Assembly: GCA_963678275.1 (NCBI GenBank)
Contig: OY782765.1
Coordinates: forward strand, 5,084,001 to 5,148,000
Origin: G963677445 sp963678275
GTDB lineage: Bacteria > Bacteroidota > Ignavibacteria > Ignavibacteriales > Melioribacteraceae
DNA: 64,000 nt
Reading direction: 5' to 3'
Shown here piece after piece: positions 53,235 through 61,727 of the stretch. Below the pieces are notes generated by a model. It saw only the letters and a program-made list of their open reading frames with translations, was not told the DNA's origin and made no database searches. The position numbers were made by a program, and so were the translations under genes. Position 1 is the first letter of the stretch, and every line of letters begins with the position of its first letter.

Positions 53235-53383
53235 CAATTTTTTCCTGTTTTTGTACCGAAATGTAATAAAGATCGTTTTGTTTTCAAATTTGCTTGTTAT
53301 ATCTTTATTTTTTGTCTTCAGTTTTGCTGAAGATTATTCCGGTCTTTTACTGATGTCAATTCAATAACGTAAAATTTATTTAG

Positions 53384-54493
53384 ATGGAAACACAGGCGCT
53401 AATATTTATTCCTGAAATAAGCGGATTCCCACATTCAGTTACGCAAACCGAGCTTACTCACAATTATCACATATCAAAAGAACTTATAGAAGTGATAATA
53501 AACTCTGACATACTCAGAATGAAAATAACCGGAACAGAGGGTGGCGCTTTGTTGTTCTGCCGGTCCGGGGCGCCACCTTCTATTGAAGAAATTGTTGGTC
53601 AGGCGCATAAAACTTTTATAGATTTTCATTCTCATTTGAAACAGATAGAAAAGAACCGGATATGCCGGTGCGGCGCATGTCGCGGCGCCACAAACCTGGG
53701 GATCAGATTTGTCGTTCATTATGGAAATCTGCAGGAAACCACAATTCAGAATCATCCGCAGGTTACGGGTAAAGATGTTATACTCGCGCGCCGGCTTATG
53801 CAAAATAAAGTTCCGGCAAGCCAGTATCTTCTGGTTACCGAGGATTATCTTCTCGCTGAATCGGGCAACAGGATAATTAAACTGAAGGAGAGAGGTTTCC
53901 TGCGGCACCAGGAGGAAATTGAAAATTTCGGCAGTGTGGCCTCATATTATCTCGAATTGCTCGAACTGCTGAATCATATTCCTGAAGCGCCTGAGGTTAA
54001 ATATCCCGATTATACCGAACCTGTGGTTGCTTTATCAGTTCTGATAAAAGCTCCTTTGAGTTTTGTCCATTCACACCTGACTGACCGGGAGAAGAAAATG
54101 GAGTGGATTCCGGGTATAAAAGCTATTCATACCGAAATTGAAATTAACCGTGTCAACTCGGGTCATACCTGTGTGTTTGATGAAAATGAAATTCACTTTG
54201 TTACCGGAAATCAGGTTTCAGGCAATGGCTCTATACAGTATGTTGAAGAGGGGAGGATGGTAAACGGACATATTTTTATTAATGAATACCTGCTGAGGGA
54301 GGAAGAGGGTAAAACCAGGTTATCGCTTGAGGTGAAACAGATAAAACGTGAAGGAATGGCTGAACTGGAATTTGGGGATTCGGTCCGAAATATCAGGGAC
54401 AGGCTTTTGATTAAACTATCGCGAAAAAGAAATATTCAGATGCTCGAAGAGTTCCGGGATTATTGTGAAAAACAATATGAAAGGCAAATATGA
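53384..54493 (+). CDS. DUF2652 protein (cyclase-like and SRPBCC domains)
   Basis: This 369-aa protein matches DUF2652. The N-terminal half looks like a degenerate class III nucleotide-cyclase domain (ALIFIPEISGF at the start; LGIRFVVHYG, then GKDVILARRLMQNKVPASQYLL near residues 125-165). A conserved R-C-G-A-C-R-G segment is present. The C-terminal half (from ~215) begins VVALSVLIKAPLSFVHSHLTD and runs as an SRPBCC/START-like cavity domain (KMEWIPGIKA). No signal peptide is present. Function is unknown. It lies divergent to hutH, and the intergenic 149 bp should hold both promoters. Confidence 0.8.
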   Translation: METQALIFIPEISGFPHSVTQTELTHNYHISKELIEVIINSDILRMKITGTEGGALLFCRSGAPPSIEEIVGQAHKTFIDFHSHLKQIEKNRICRCGACRGATNLGIRFVVHYGNLQETTIQNHPQVTGKDVILARRLMQNKVPASQYLLVTEDYLLAESGNRIIKLKERGFLRHQEEIENFGSVASYYLELLELLNHIPEAPEVKYPDYTEPVVALSVLIKAPLSFVHSHLTDREKKMEWIPGIKAIHTEIEINRVNSGHTCVFDENEIHFVTGNQVSGNGSIQYVEEGRMVNGHIFINEYLLREEEGKTRLSLEVKQIKREGMAELEFGDSVRNIRDRLLIKLSRKRNIQMLEEFRDYCEKQYERQI

Positions 54494-54691
54494 ATTGTGA
54501 ATGATGAATTGTGAATTATAGTGGGTGATTCTTTTCAGCGCTGTCAGATAAAATCGCCGGATTAATTCAGGGGCTAATAATATTCGACTCCATTCCGAGT
54601 TGTTAATTCTTAAGCGCGAAAAGGCCGGGTTTGCGGGATATCTTTTAATTCCTGGCCCGACAGGTTAGGGATAATAAACAGGATTAATCCT
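54494..54691. other. Short intergenic region
   Basis: Contains ATGATGAATTGTGAATTATAG and ATTCGACTCCATTCCGAGT, the latter related to the hairpins of element B. No gene is present. Confidence 0.4.
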
Positions 54692-55552
54692 TTACGATGG
54701 ATTGCCCGAACTCCTGTTGTAAGTCATCTTGTACTTACCCGGGCTTTCCCCTTTTATGCTTTTAAAAACACGGTTGAAATGACTAATATTTTGAAAACCG
54801 TTGTTCCAGGCTATTTCGGATATACTTTGATCAGACTGAAGCAGATCACAGCAGACCTTCCCGATCCTGATTTCAGCGAGATAAGCCGTAAAACTTTTGC
54901 CTGTCGCCTGTTGAAACCACCTGCTGAAGCTTGTTTTTGTAAGATGGGTATGTGCCGCAATCAGGTCCAGCGTAATCTTCCGATCAATATTTTCCAGTAT
55001 AAAATCATTTATATTTTTCAGACGCATCTGATTTTTTCTGAATGATGAATCCTGAATAAAGGTTATGCCCGAAAGGATTTCCCTCCGGTTTTCATTCGAT
55101 AAAATATCGAGGATTTCCCAAAAAGTGATCAATCGTTTCAGGGGTGGCAGTTTTCCCATCTCGCGAAGCTTATGAATAACAGGCGTTTGGGGAGATGGAT
55201 ATCTCAATCCGCGATTCGCTTCCAGAAATAAGTTATTCAGAGTGGAGAATTCAGGGAGTTCTTCGAATATCTTTTTTGAAAAATGAATTCCTTTAACGAT
55301 TCCCGGAGGATTTTCAACACCATGACTAATCCACTGATGCGGGATATTTTCACCGAGCAGAACCAGGTCGCCATCATAAAAATTACTGATGTGATCCCCT
55401 ATAAATCTCATTCCGCTTCCCCTTTCAATATATACCAGTTCCATTTCAGGGTGATAATGCCAGTGAGGTTCAAGCTTATTATATTCAGCCGCAAAATATC
55501 TGAAGGAGGAAGTTGGGCCCGATATGTTCAGTGATTCGAAAATCGGTTTCAT
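54692..55552 (-). CDS. AraC-family transcriptional regulator with N-terminal cupin
   Basis: This 286-aa protein has an N-terminal cupin-type sensor (HWHYHPEMELVYIERGSGMRFIGDHI and PHQWISHG). The AraC DNA-binding pair is at ~185-280, with LTKTSFSRWFQQATGKSF and ISEIAWNNGFQNISHFNRVFKSIKGESPGKY. Such regulators bind a small ligand, often a sugar or aromatic compound. It is divergent from the corrinoid methyl-transfer pair, and the 217-bp gap would hold a shared control region. It could therefore regulate that pair, but this is inference. Confidence 0.85.
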   Translation of the reverse strand: MKPIFESLNISGPTSSFRYFAAEYNKLEPHWHYHPEMELVYIERGSGMRFIGDHISNFYDGDLVLLGENIPHQWISHGVENPPGIVKGIHFSKKIFEELPEFSTLNNLFLEANRGLRYPSPQTPVIHKLREMGKLPPLKRLITFWEILDILSNENRREILSGITFIQDSSFRKNQMRLKNINDFILENIDRKITLDLIAAHTHLTKTSFSRWFQQATGKSFTAYLAEIRIGKVCCDLLQSDQSISEIAWNNGFQNISHFNRVFKSIKGESPGKYKMTYNRSSGNPS

Positions 55553-55769
55553 AATCTGTGTAATATTTATCTGTTAAAGATCGGTATTTTAGGAAAAAGT
55601 GATAATATTTGCAAAAGAAATGATAATATCGAAGTAGATTTATTTGCCCGGGGTATATAATTTCGTGTAGTATCGAATAATTACCAGATGAAAAAATGAA
55701 CGATTTATGGTCACTGGAAAAAGAAATAAACAAATTACAGTAAATAATTAAACCCGCGTGAAATAACGG

Positions 55770-56843
55770 ATGGATAAAAACTATTATTTAAATATTGCGC
55801 GTCAGAAAAGCAGAATGATATTTGGCGTTGATCTGGTTCTGAGTGAAAAAAATAATAAAGAAAAAATACTCAATGATGGGGCTAAACTGGGAAAGGTCAT
55901 TATTGAAACTACAGAGAGGTTTGGAATGCCTCTGGCTCTGCCATTCATGGACCTTGATGTTGAAAAGGATGAACTCCTGAAAATTGCGGGTATTACAACT
56001 GCCGCTGACAGATCATCACATCCTGGCGCTGCGGAATTAAATGAAAATTTACTCAGGAAGGTAAAAGAGTCAGAAGACCAGGTATTATCCGGCAGACTGA
56101 AGGCGAATTGTGAAGCGATAAAATATGTCGGGGGAAATTCCGCTTACCTGCCTGTAGGTATGTGTATAGGTCCCTTTTCGTTCATGACAAAAATTCTTAC
56201 CGATCCGATAACACCGGCGCTCCTGGCTTCAATGGGAATTACCGCTGATGAGGACAGATCGGTCAGAAATCTTTACACGGCTCTTGAAATAGGGACTGAA
56301 GTGATCATTAAATCAGTAAAACTCCAGATAGATGCGGGGGCAAAAGCTATATGCATCTGCGAACCTGCCGCGAACAGTGTATATATTTCTCCCGACACTC
56401 TGAGTGAAGAAAGTGAAGATATTTTTGACGAGCTGATTATCAAAAACAACCGGAAGATTAAGGATGTTCTCGATGAGAAGGGAGTTGATCTGATACTGCA
56501 TGATTGCGGTGAACTGACTGATATTATGTTGAAAAAACTTTGCCGGCTGAACCCGGTAATTTTAAGTCTCGGCAGCGCAAGGAATTTATGGGAGGATGCT
56601 CAAATTGTACCACGAGAGATAGTTCTGATGGGGAATCTGCCGACGAAAAGATTTTTCCTTGATAAAGAAATATCGGGGGACGAGGTGAAAATACTTACTA
56701 AGGAACTGATAAAAAAAATGGAAAAAACGGGTCATCCATTCATTTTAGGAAGTGAATGTGATGTGTTATCGGTTGAGGGATATGAAAAAACAATAATGGA
56801 TAAAATCAACCTAATGATAAATTGTGAATGTGGAAAAAACTAA
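55770..56843 (+). CDS. MtaA/URO-D-like corrinoid methyltransferase
   Basis: This 357-aa protein has the uroporphyrinogen-decarboxylase (TIM-barrel) fold. It has the H-x-C motif of zinc methyltransferases: LILHDCGELTD near residue 240 and SECDV near 333, i.e. H-X-C-Xn-C as in MtaA/MtbA/CmuA. True UroD enzymes lack this cysteine set. Family role is transfer of a methyl group between a methylcobamide and a thiol (coenzyme M in methanogens) or tetrahydrofolate. The real acceptor here is unknown. It ends inside the frame of the next gene and is likely co-transcribed with it. Confidence 0.75.
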   Translation: MDKNYYLNIARQKSRMIFGVDLVLSEKNNKEKILNDGAKLGKVIIETTERFGMPLALPFMDLDVEKDELLKIAGITTAADRSSHPGAAELNENLLRKVKESEDQVLSGRLKANCEAIKYVGGNSAYLPVGMCIGPFSFMTKILTDPITPALLASMGITADEDRSVRNLYTALEIGTEVIIKSVKLQIDAGAKAICICEPAANSVYISPDTLSEESEDIFDELIIKNNRKIKDVLDEKGVDLILHDCGELTDIMLKKLCRLNPVILSLGSARNLWEDAQIVPREIVLMGNLPTKRFFLDKEISGDEVKILTKELIKKMEKTGHPFILGSECDVLSVEGYEKTIMDKINLMINCECGKN

Positions 56844-56859
56844 TCATCCGGGGTGGAAA

Positions 56860-57525
56860 ATGACGACACTGGAAAAACTAAAGAATTGTATTGAAACAGG
56901 GAAAATAGATTTGGCATGTCCCTTTCCCCCGGATATGAAAGGGGAGCCGGGGGCTTACGAGTTAACCCGGCAAGCCCTGGATGAAGGACAAACACCGCAG
57001 GAAATATTGGATAAGGCCATGATTTCAGCAATGGAGATAGTCGGGAAAAAATTCACCGAGAATAAGATTTATATTCCGCAGATGCTGATGTCGGCCAAAG
57101 CGATGACGAGGGGACTGGAACACCTGAAGCCTTTTTTTCAGGATGGCTCGGTTGAGAGGAAAGGAACACTGATTATCGGAACGGTCGCGGGAGATTTGCA
57201 CGACCTGGGAAAAAATCTTTTGGCGATGATGATTGAAGGAAACGGATGGAATATTATTGACCTGGGGGTAGATGCTACAACTGAGAAATTCCTTGAGCAG
57301 ATGAACAATCATCCGGGAGCTTCAATAGGTCTTTCAGCGCTTCTTACAAGCACAATGGTTAATATGGAAAAAACAGTTACCGTTCTTAAAAAACAAAATC
57401 CGGAGGCGAAAATTTTAATCGGCGGAGCTCCGGTAAGCCAAAATTTCTGTGATGAAATAGGGGCCGATTTTTATTCACCCGATCCCCAGGGAGCCGTTAA
57501 TTATCTCAACAATCTGAAAGCCTGA
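56860..57525 (+). CDS. Corrinoid (B12)-binding protein of a methyl-transfer system
   Basis: The ATG at 56860, 16 bp after the upstream stop, with GGGGTGG before it, is preferred to the overlapping GTG at 56824. The protein has a helical cap domain (YELTRQALDEGQTPQEILDKAM) and the Rossmann-like B12 domain, with GDLHDLGKNLLAMM (the D-x-H-x-x-G lower-ligand His), GLSALLTSTM and IGGAPV. This is the MtbC/MtaC-type cobalamin protein. It carries the methyl group between a substrate-specific methyltransferase and the MtaA-like enzyme next door. No MtaB/MttB-type partner is in the window. Confidence 0.9.
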   Translation: MTTLEKLKNCIETGKIDLACPFPPDMKGEPGAYELTRQALDEGQTPQEILDKAMISAMEIVGKKFTENKIYIPQMLMSAKAMTRGLEHLKPFFQDGSVERKGTLIIGTVAGDLHDLGKNLLAMMIEGNGWNIIDLGVDATTEKFLEQMNNHPGASIGLSALLTSTMVNMEKTVTVLKKQNPEAKILIGGAPVSQNFCDEIGADFYSPDPQGAVNYLNNLKA

Positions 57526-57720
57526 AGGATATAGCTGAAATGTCCTATAATAAATGGTGTGGTGTAATTTTTTGTGGGGAGCGAGGGAGCATAACCAAAC
57601 TCATAGAGGCGGATTATTCCTATTGCTTCATGTTGTTTTGAAAGTCCTGAGCTGATTTTTTACCCTCCAAACAACAATATTATAATTGTGTGCATCTGTC
57701 ATTTCATAAGGAATATATAG
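57526..57720. other. Intergenic leader into the tandem array
   Basis: Contains AACAATATTATAATTGTGTG and ATTTCATAAGGAATATATAG, also found in similar form near 40700 just upstream of the dispersed head copy. This implies that the repeat extends slightly to the left of the array. No gene is seen. Confidence 0.4.
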
Positions 57721-58057
57721 ACTTCTCTCGGTATTAGTGATGACTCCGGGTAGATCAAACCCCTCCCCTCCTCCCCTTAAAATCTTAAGGGGAGGGGAAT
57801 CCGATCTCTCATCTTAAAAGAGTTTTCCATTGGTCGCAATTTTAGTAATTGCTGTTGCGAAATTTGAAATTTGCCGATTCTCCAAATTCGGGCTGCCTGG
57901 CAGCAGAAGTGATCGACAGGCAAAATTAAACCGTATTAACTTTATTTGCCAGGTTTGATATTTCCCGCAAATTTAGCTGATGGCAGAATAAATAAACAGA
58001 CCAGGATAAATTAACACCTTATCATTGTCCTGAGATAAAATATAATATATGCCGTTC

Positions 58058-58085
58058 GTAGAGACAAGGCATGCCTTGTCTCTAC
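58058..58085. repeat. Palindrome in array unit 1
   Basis: A perfect 28-bp palindrome beginning GTAGAGACAAGGCA. Equivalent copies lie at 58535-58562 and 59012-59039 in units 2 and 3. Confidence 0.85.
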
Positions 58086-58534
58086 AGATTTTCTTCCCGG
58101 CATTTTCCCGTTGAAGAAATAAAACAACGATCGCTATACTAAACACGGTGCCGATTTTTAACCATGGCAATCCTGAAATACTTTAATCATGGTTCGTCTT
58201 TGTCTCGGTATTAGTGATGACTCAAGGCAGATCAAACCCCTCCCATCCTCCCCTTAAAATCTTAAGGGGAGGGGAATCCGATCTCGCATCTTAAAAGAGT
58301 TTTCCATTGGTCGCAATTTTAGTAATTGCTGTTGCGAAATTTGAAATTTGCCGATTCTCCAAATTCGGGCTGCTTGGCAGCAGAAGTGATCGGCAGGCAA
58401 AATTAAACCGCATTAACTTTATTTGCCAGGTTTAATATTTCCCGCAAATTTCGCTTATGGCAGAATAAATAAACAGACCAGGATAAATTAACACTTTATC
58501 ATTGTCCTGAGATAAAATATATTATATGCCGTTC

Positions 58535-58562
58535 GTAGAGACAAGGCATGCCTTGTCTCTAC
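58535..58562. repeat. Palindrome in array unit 2
   Basis: Identical 28-bp palindrome, exactly 477 bp from the copy in unit 1. Confidence 0.85.
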
Positions 58563-59011
58563 AGATTTTCTTCCCGGCATTTTCCCGTTGAAGAAATAAA
58601 ACAACGATCGCTATACTAAACACGGTGCCGATTTTTAACCATGGCAATCCTGAAATACTTTAATCATGGTTCGTCTTTGTCTCGGTATTAGTGATGACTC
58701 AAGGCAGATCAAACCCCTCCCATCCTCCCCTTAAAATCTTAAGGGGAGGGGAATCCGATCTCGCATCTTAAAAGAGTTTTCCATTGGTCGCAATTTTAGT
58801 AATTGCTGTTGCGAAATTTGAAATTTGCCGATTCTCCAAATTCGGGCTGCTTGGCAGCAGAAGTGATCGGCAGGCAAAATTAAACCGCATTAACTTTATT
58901 TGCCAGGTTTAATATTTCCCGCAAATTTCGCTTATGGCAGAATAAATAAACAGACCAGGATAAATTAACACTTTATCATTGTCCTGAGATAAAATATATT
59001 ATATGCCGTTC

Positions 59012-59039
59012 GTAGAGACAAGGCATGCCTTGTCTCTAC
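59012..59039. repeat. Palindrome in array unit 3
   Basis: Identical 28-bp palindrome, again 477 bp further on. The truncated unit 4 ends before this site. Confidence 0.85.
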
Positions 59040-59370
59040 AGATTTTCTTCCCGGCATTTTCCCGTTGAAGAAATAAAACAACGATCGCGATACTAAACAC
59101 GGTGTCGATTTTTAACCATGGCAATCCTGAAATACTTTAATCATGGTTCGTCTTTGTCTCGGTATTAGTGATGACTCAAGGCAGATCAAACCCCACCCAT
59201 CCTCCCCTTAAAATCTTAAGGGGAGGGGAATCCGATCTCTCATCTATGAAGAGTTTTCGATAGGTCGCAACTTCTTTAATTGCTGCCGCGAAAATTGAAA
59301 TTTGCCGATTCTCCAAATTCGGGCTGCCTGGCAGCAGAAGTGATCGACAGGCAAAATTAAACTTTATTAA

Positions 59371-59898
59371 CCTTGTTCAACCGGGACAATTTTTCCACGG
59401 AATTTACTGACGGATGCCGGAAAGAAGGAGTAAATGGATTACTAAGAATAACAGGGCAAAGTGAGATATTATAAAATCTGGTTTCTTTTAATTTTCAATT
59501 GTCAATTATCCATTATTAATTAATTTACTCTTTACATTTGGCCAAACCAGTTTGTGATTATGATGATTTCTTTAACAATTGCTTTTAGTTTTGCGATGCC
59601 TCATTTAAAGGAGCGAAGTATTTTTTTTACCCATAGGATTTTTCCTGCCAAAGATAATAAATTATTTCCCGATCTTTCCTGAAAATAGGAATTGTTACCG
59701 CAACTATAACTAATTGTCCGCACATGAAAAAATAGAAATAAGTTAAGCGTGAATGTATGCTTAAATAAATAAGTATTCCTGGCTTATTTGCCTAAATTAA
59801 TGAAAAGGAAAAAATCCCCGAATTTGTTGAATTTAAAATGGCATGGTAATTGCTACTTCATTATTGAGAAAATGAATTATTTATTGATTTGATGTGTT
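59371..59898. other. Intergenic, end of array to small ORF
   Basis: AT-rich, with GCCAAACCAGTTTGTGATTA (related to repeat module D) near 59545. No gene is recognised. Confidence 0.4.
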
Positions 59899-60153
59899 AT
59901 GATATTTTTAGTTTTAACAATAATCGCCGTTTGTTTGTTATTGGCCACAAACTCCACCTTATCTGAAAAATTTGTAAGCCGGATAATAAATTTAAGAAAA
60001 GATTGGAACTCCTCCTCAAACTCTTCACTTTCAATCTATAATGATGAAATTATCGCTCTATTCAGGAATGAAAACAGCGGAAAGCAGAAAATATCCTGTT
60101 TCCCTGATACAATAGATTTTACCTCCTTATTTGTGAAAGAGAATCATAAATAA
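59899..60153 (+). CDS. Possible small single-pass membrane protein
   Basis: This 84-aa frame starts with one strong hydrophobic segment (MIFLVLTIIAVCLLLATNS), then a short basic region and a mixed C-terminus without known motifs. There is no clear ribosome site before the ATG. Support comes from the terminator 39 bp after its stop, which would have no other gene to serve on this strand. No homologous family is recognised. It could also be a chance frame. Confidence 0.4.
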   Translation: MIFLVLTIIAVCLLLATNSTLSEKFVSRIINLRKDWNSSSNSSLSIYNDEIIALFRNENSGKQKISCFPDTIDFTSLFVKENHK

Positions 60154-60191
60154 ATCTCCCAGGCCCTTGGCCTCCTTATTATGTTGTGATC

Positions 60192-60220
60192 AAAGAGGGG
60201 TGGCTCCCCTCTTTTTTTTT
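60192..60220 (+). terminator. Rho-independent terminator upstream of the EamA gene
   Basis: AAAGAGGGG and CCCCTCTTT form a perfect 9-bp stem with a five-base loop, followed by more T residues. It lies inside the upstream extension of the EamA frame and so argues for the later start of that gene. Confidence 0.85.
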
Positions 60221-60269
60221 ATTCCCTTTCCAACTATCTTTACCCTTTCTAAAAATTTTCCTGTGGAAT

Positions 60270-61157
60270 ATGATTTTTATTGGTGAAATATCCGCGATGG
60301 CCGCGGCTCTTTTCTGGGCATGGAATTCAGTTGTTCTTACCGAAGCAACCCACAGAATAGGTTCGGTTAATGTAAATATAGCGCGTATGTTTTTCGCATC
60401 GGTGTTTCTTTTGGTTACACTTTTTTTTGTTGAGGGAAGTTTTAACATTTCCGGCTCCCAGTATTTTAATTTGGTTATCAGTGGTGTTGTGGGACTTATA
60501 CTTGGTGATACCTTTCTTTTTAAAGCGTTTCAGACCATAGGTCCCCGCCTCGGCATGCTGCTTATGTCATTGGCTCCTCCTATTGCCGCGATTCTCGCAT
60601 GGATTTTTCTTGGGGAGATTCTTTCTTTTGCCGGAATTACAGGAATCATTGTTACACTCGCGGGTATATCTGTCGTTATACTGGAGAAAAAACCTAGAAA
60701 ACAGGGAAATAAATTAAACAGAAAAGGAGTGCTTTACGGTGTGCTTGCCGCGACAGGTCAGGGAGTTGGATTGATTTTCGCCAAGCAGGCGTTTAATGAA
60801 GCCCCACTGAATGAGTTTACTGCTTCTTTTGTCAGACTTGCTTCCGCTGTTATCATACTGTATTTGATGATCAGGATGCAGGGCAAATTAAAAAACCCGT
60901 TAAAAATATTCAAAGGTGATAAAATAGCTTTTAAGAACACGATATATGCCTCAATTCTGGGGCCTTATCTTGGGATTACCGCGAGTATGATCGCTGTCGC
61001 GAATACATATGTCGGCATCGCTTCCACACTTATGTCCACGGTTCCAATACTGATGATCCCTATCTCGGTGTTTTATTATAAAGAAAAACTTTCATGGAAA
61101 TCGATAGCCGGAACATTTGTCGCCGTTGCGGGAATATCGATTTTGTTCCTTTACTAA
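60270..61157 (+). CDS. EamA-family (DMT) transporter
   Basis: Ten transmembrane segments in two EamA repeats. The first starts IFIGEISAMAAALFWAWNSVV and ends in GISVVILEKK; the second starts RKGVLYGVLAATGQGVGLIFAKQA and ends FVAVAGISILFLY. The loops G-D-T-F-L-F-K-A and E-K-L-S-W-K-S-I-A-G-T are characteristic. The frame can be read from 60186, but a terminator lies there, so the ATG at 60270 is chosen. Such transporters export amino acids or metabolites. The substrate is unknown. Confidence 0.85.
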   Translation: MIFIGEISAMAAALFWAWNSVVLTEATHRIGSVNVNIARMFFASVFLLVTLFFVEGSFNISGSQYFNLVISGVVGLILGDTFLFKAFQTIGPRLGMLLMSLAPPIAAILAWIFLGEILSFAGITGIIVTLAGISVVILEKKPRKQGNKLNRKGVLYGVLAATGQGVGLIFAKQAFNEAPLNEFTASFVRLASAVIILYLMIRMQGKLKNPLKIFKGDKIAFKNTIYASILGPYLGITASMIAVANTYVGIASTLMSTVPILMIPISVFYYKEKLSWKSIAGTFVAVAGISILFLY

Positions 61158-61727
61158 CCGATACAAATTGTAATTATAAATTTGCGGGGTCAGAAACAAT
61201 GCATTTATCAGGTGGTTGAGCGGAGCAGAGGTAACAGCCGCTGATTTCGATCTCAATCATAAAACTCAAATCTTTTTAATGCCTGCTCATTTTTCCCCCG
61301 GTTAATTAGAAAAAATATTAGATACAAAGGCTCATTTTTAAAGAAAACTGTTTTTTTCGCCTGCTATCCCCAGTCCCGGATTCTGAGTGAGAACCAGACA
61401 GCAAATTATCGCGAGGATAATATAAAAATAATTACGGCAATGATTGAGATTCTCTTATTCATACCATCTCCGCTACCCCACATAGCATTTAAGGCCAAAC
61501 AATTGGGAAGAGTTTTCTCTTAAAAGGATAGGGCGAAATGTTTGAAAAAAAATTACAGACTTATATTCAATCCGGGCGTTTTAACCTTCAGAGGAGATGG
61601 CGCCATTGAGTTTCTTTTGTCGTGAGTATCCCTATGAGGTTGGTGGCGAGGGAGAACACAATGTGGTATGACGTTTAAGATTAACCAAATATTTTTCCCG
61701 CTCCGCCAGTTTACGATTTTCAAAAAC
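61158..61727. other. Intergenic region between convergent genes
   Basis: Near 61212 it has GGTGGTTGAGCGGAGCAGAG, a fragment of the GAGCGGAGTCGAA family. The rest has no gene or clear repeat. No terminator is obvious for either flanking gene. Confidence 0.4.

Larger units (their letters stand above)
57721..59370. repeat. Tandem array of a 477-bp repeat (about 3.5 copies)
   Basis: The motif GTATTAGTGATGACTC occurs at 57731, 58208, 58685 and 59162, an exact 477-bp period. Each full unit has the stem CTCCCCTTAAaatcTTAAGGGGAG, the GTAGAGACAAGG palindrome and a terminal AATACTTTAATCATGGTTCG module. Units 2 and 3 are almost identical over their whole length. Unit 1 differs at several positions and unit 4 stops after about 200 bp, where its sequence diverges. 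No ORF exceeds a short frame inside it. Confidence 0.9.

Noticed and set aside
57721..59370. CRISPR array
   Set aside because: Repeats are 477 bp long with no spacers between short repeats, and no cas genes are near.
60186..60269. N-terminal extension of the EamA transporter
   Set aside because: It would translate through a strong terminator, and the first helix of the family starts after 60270.
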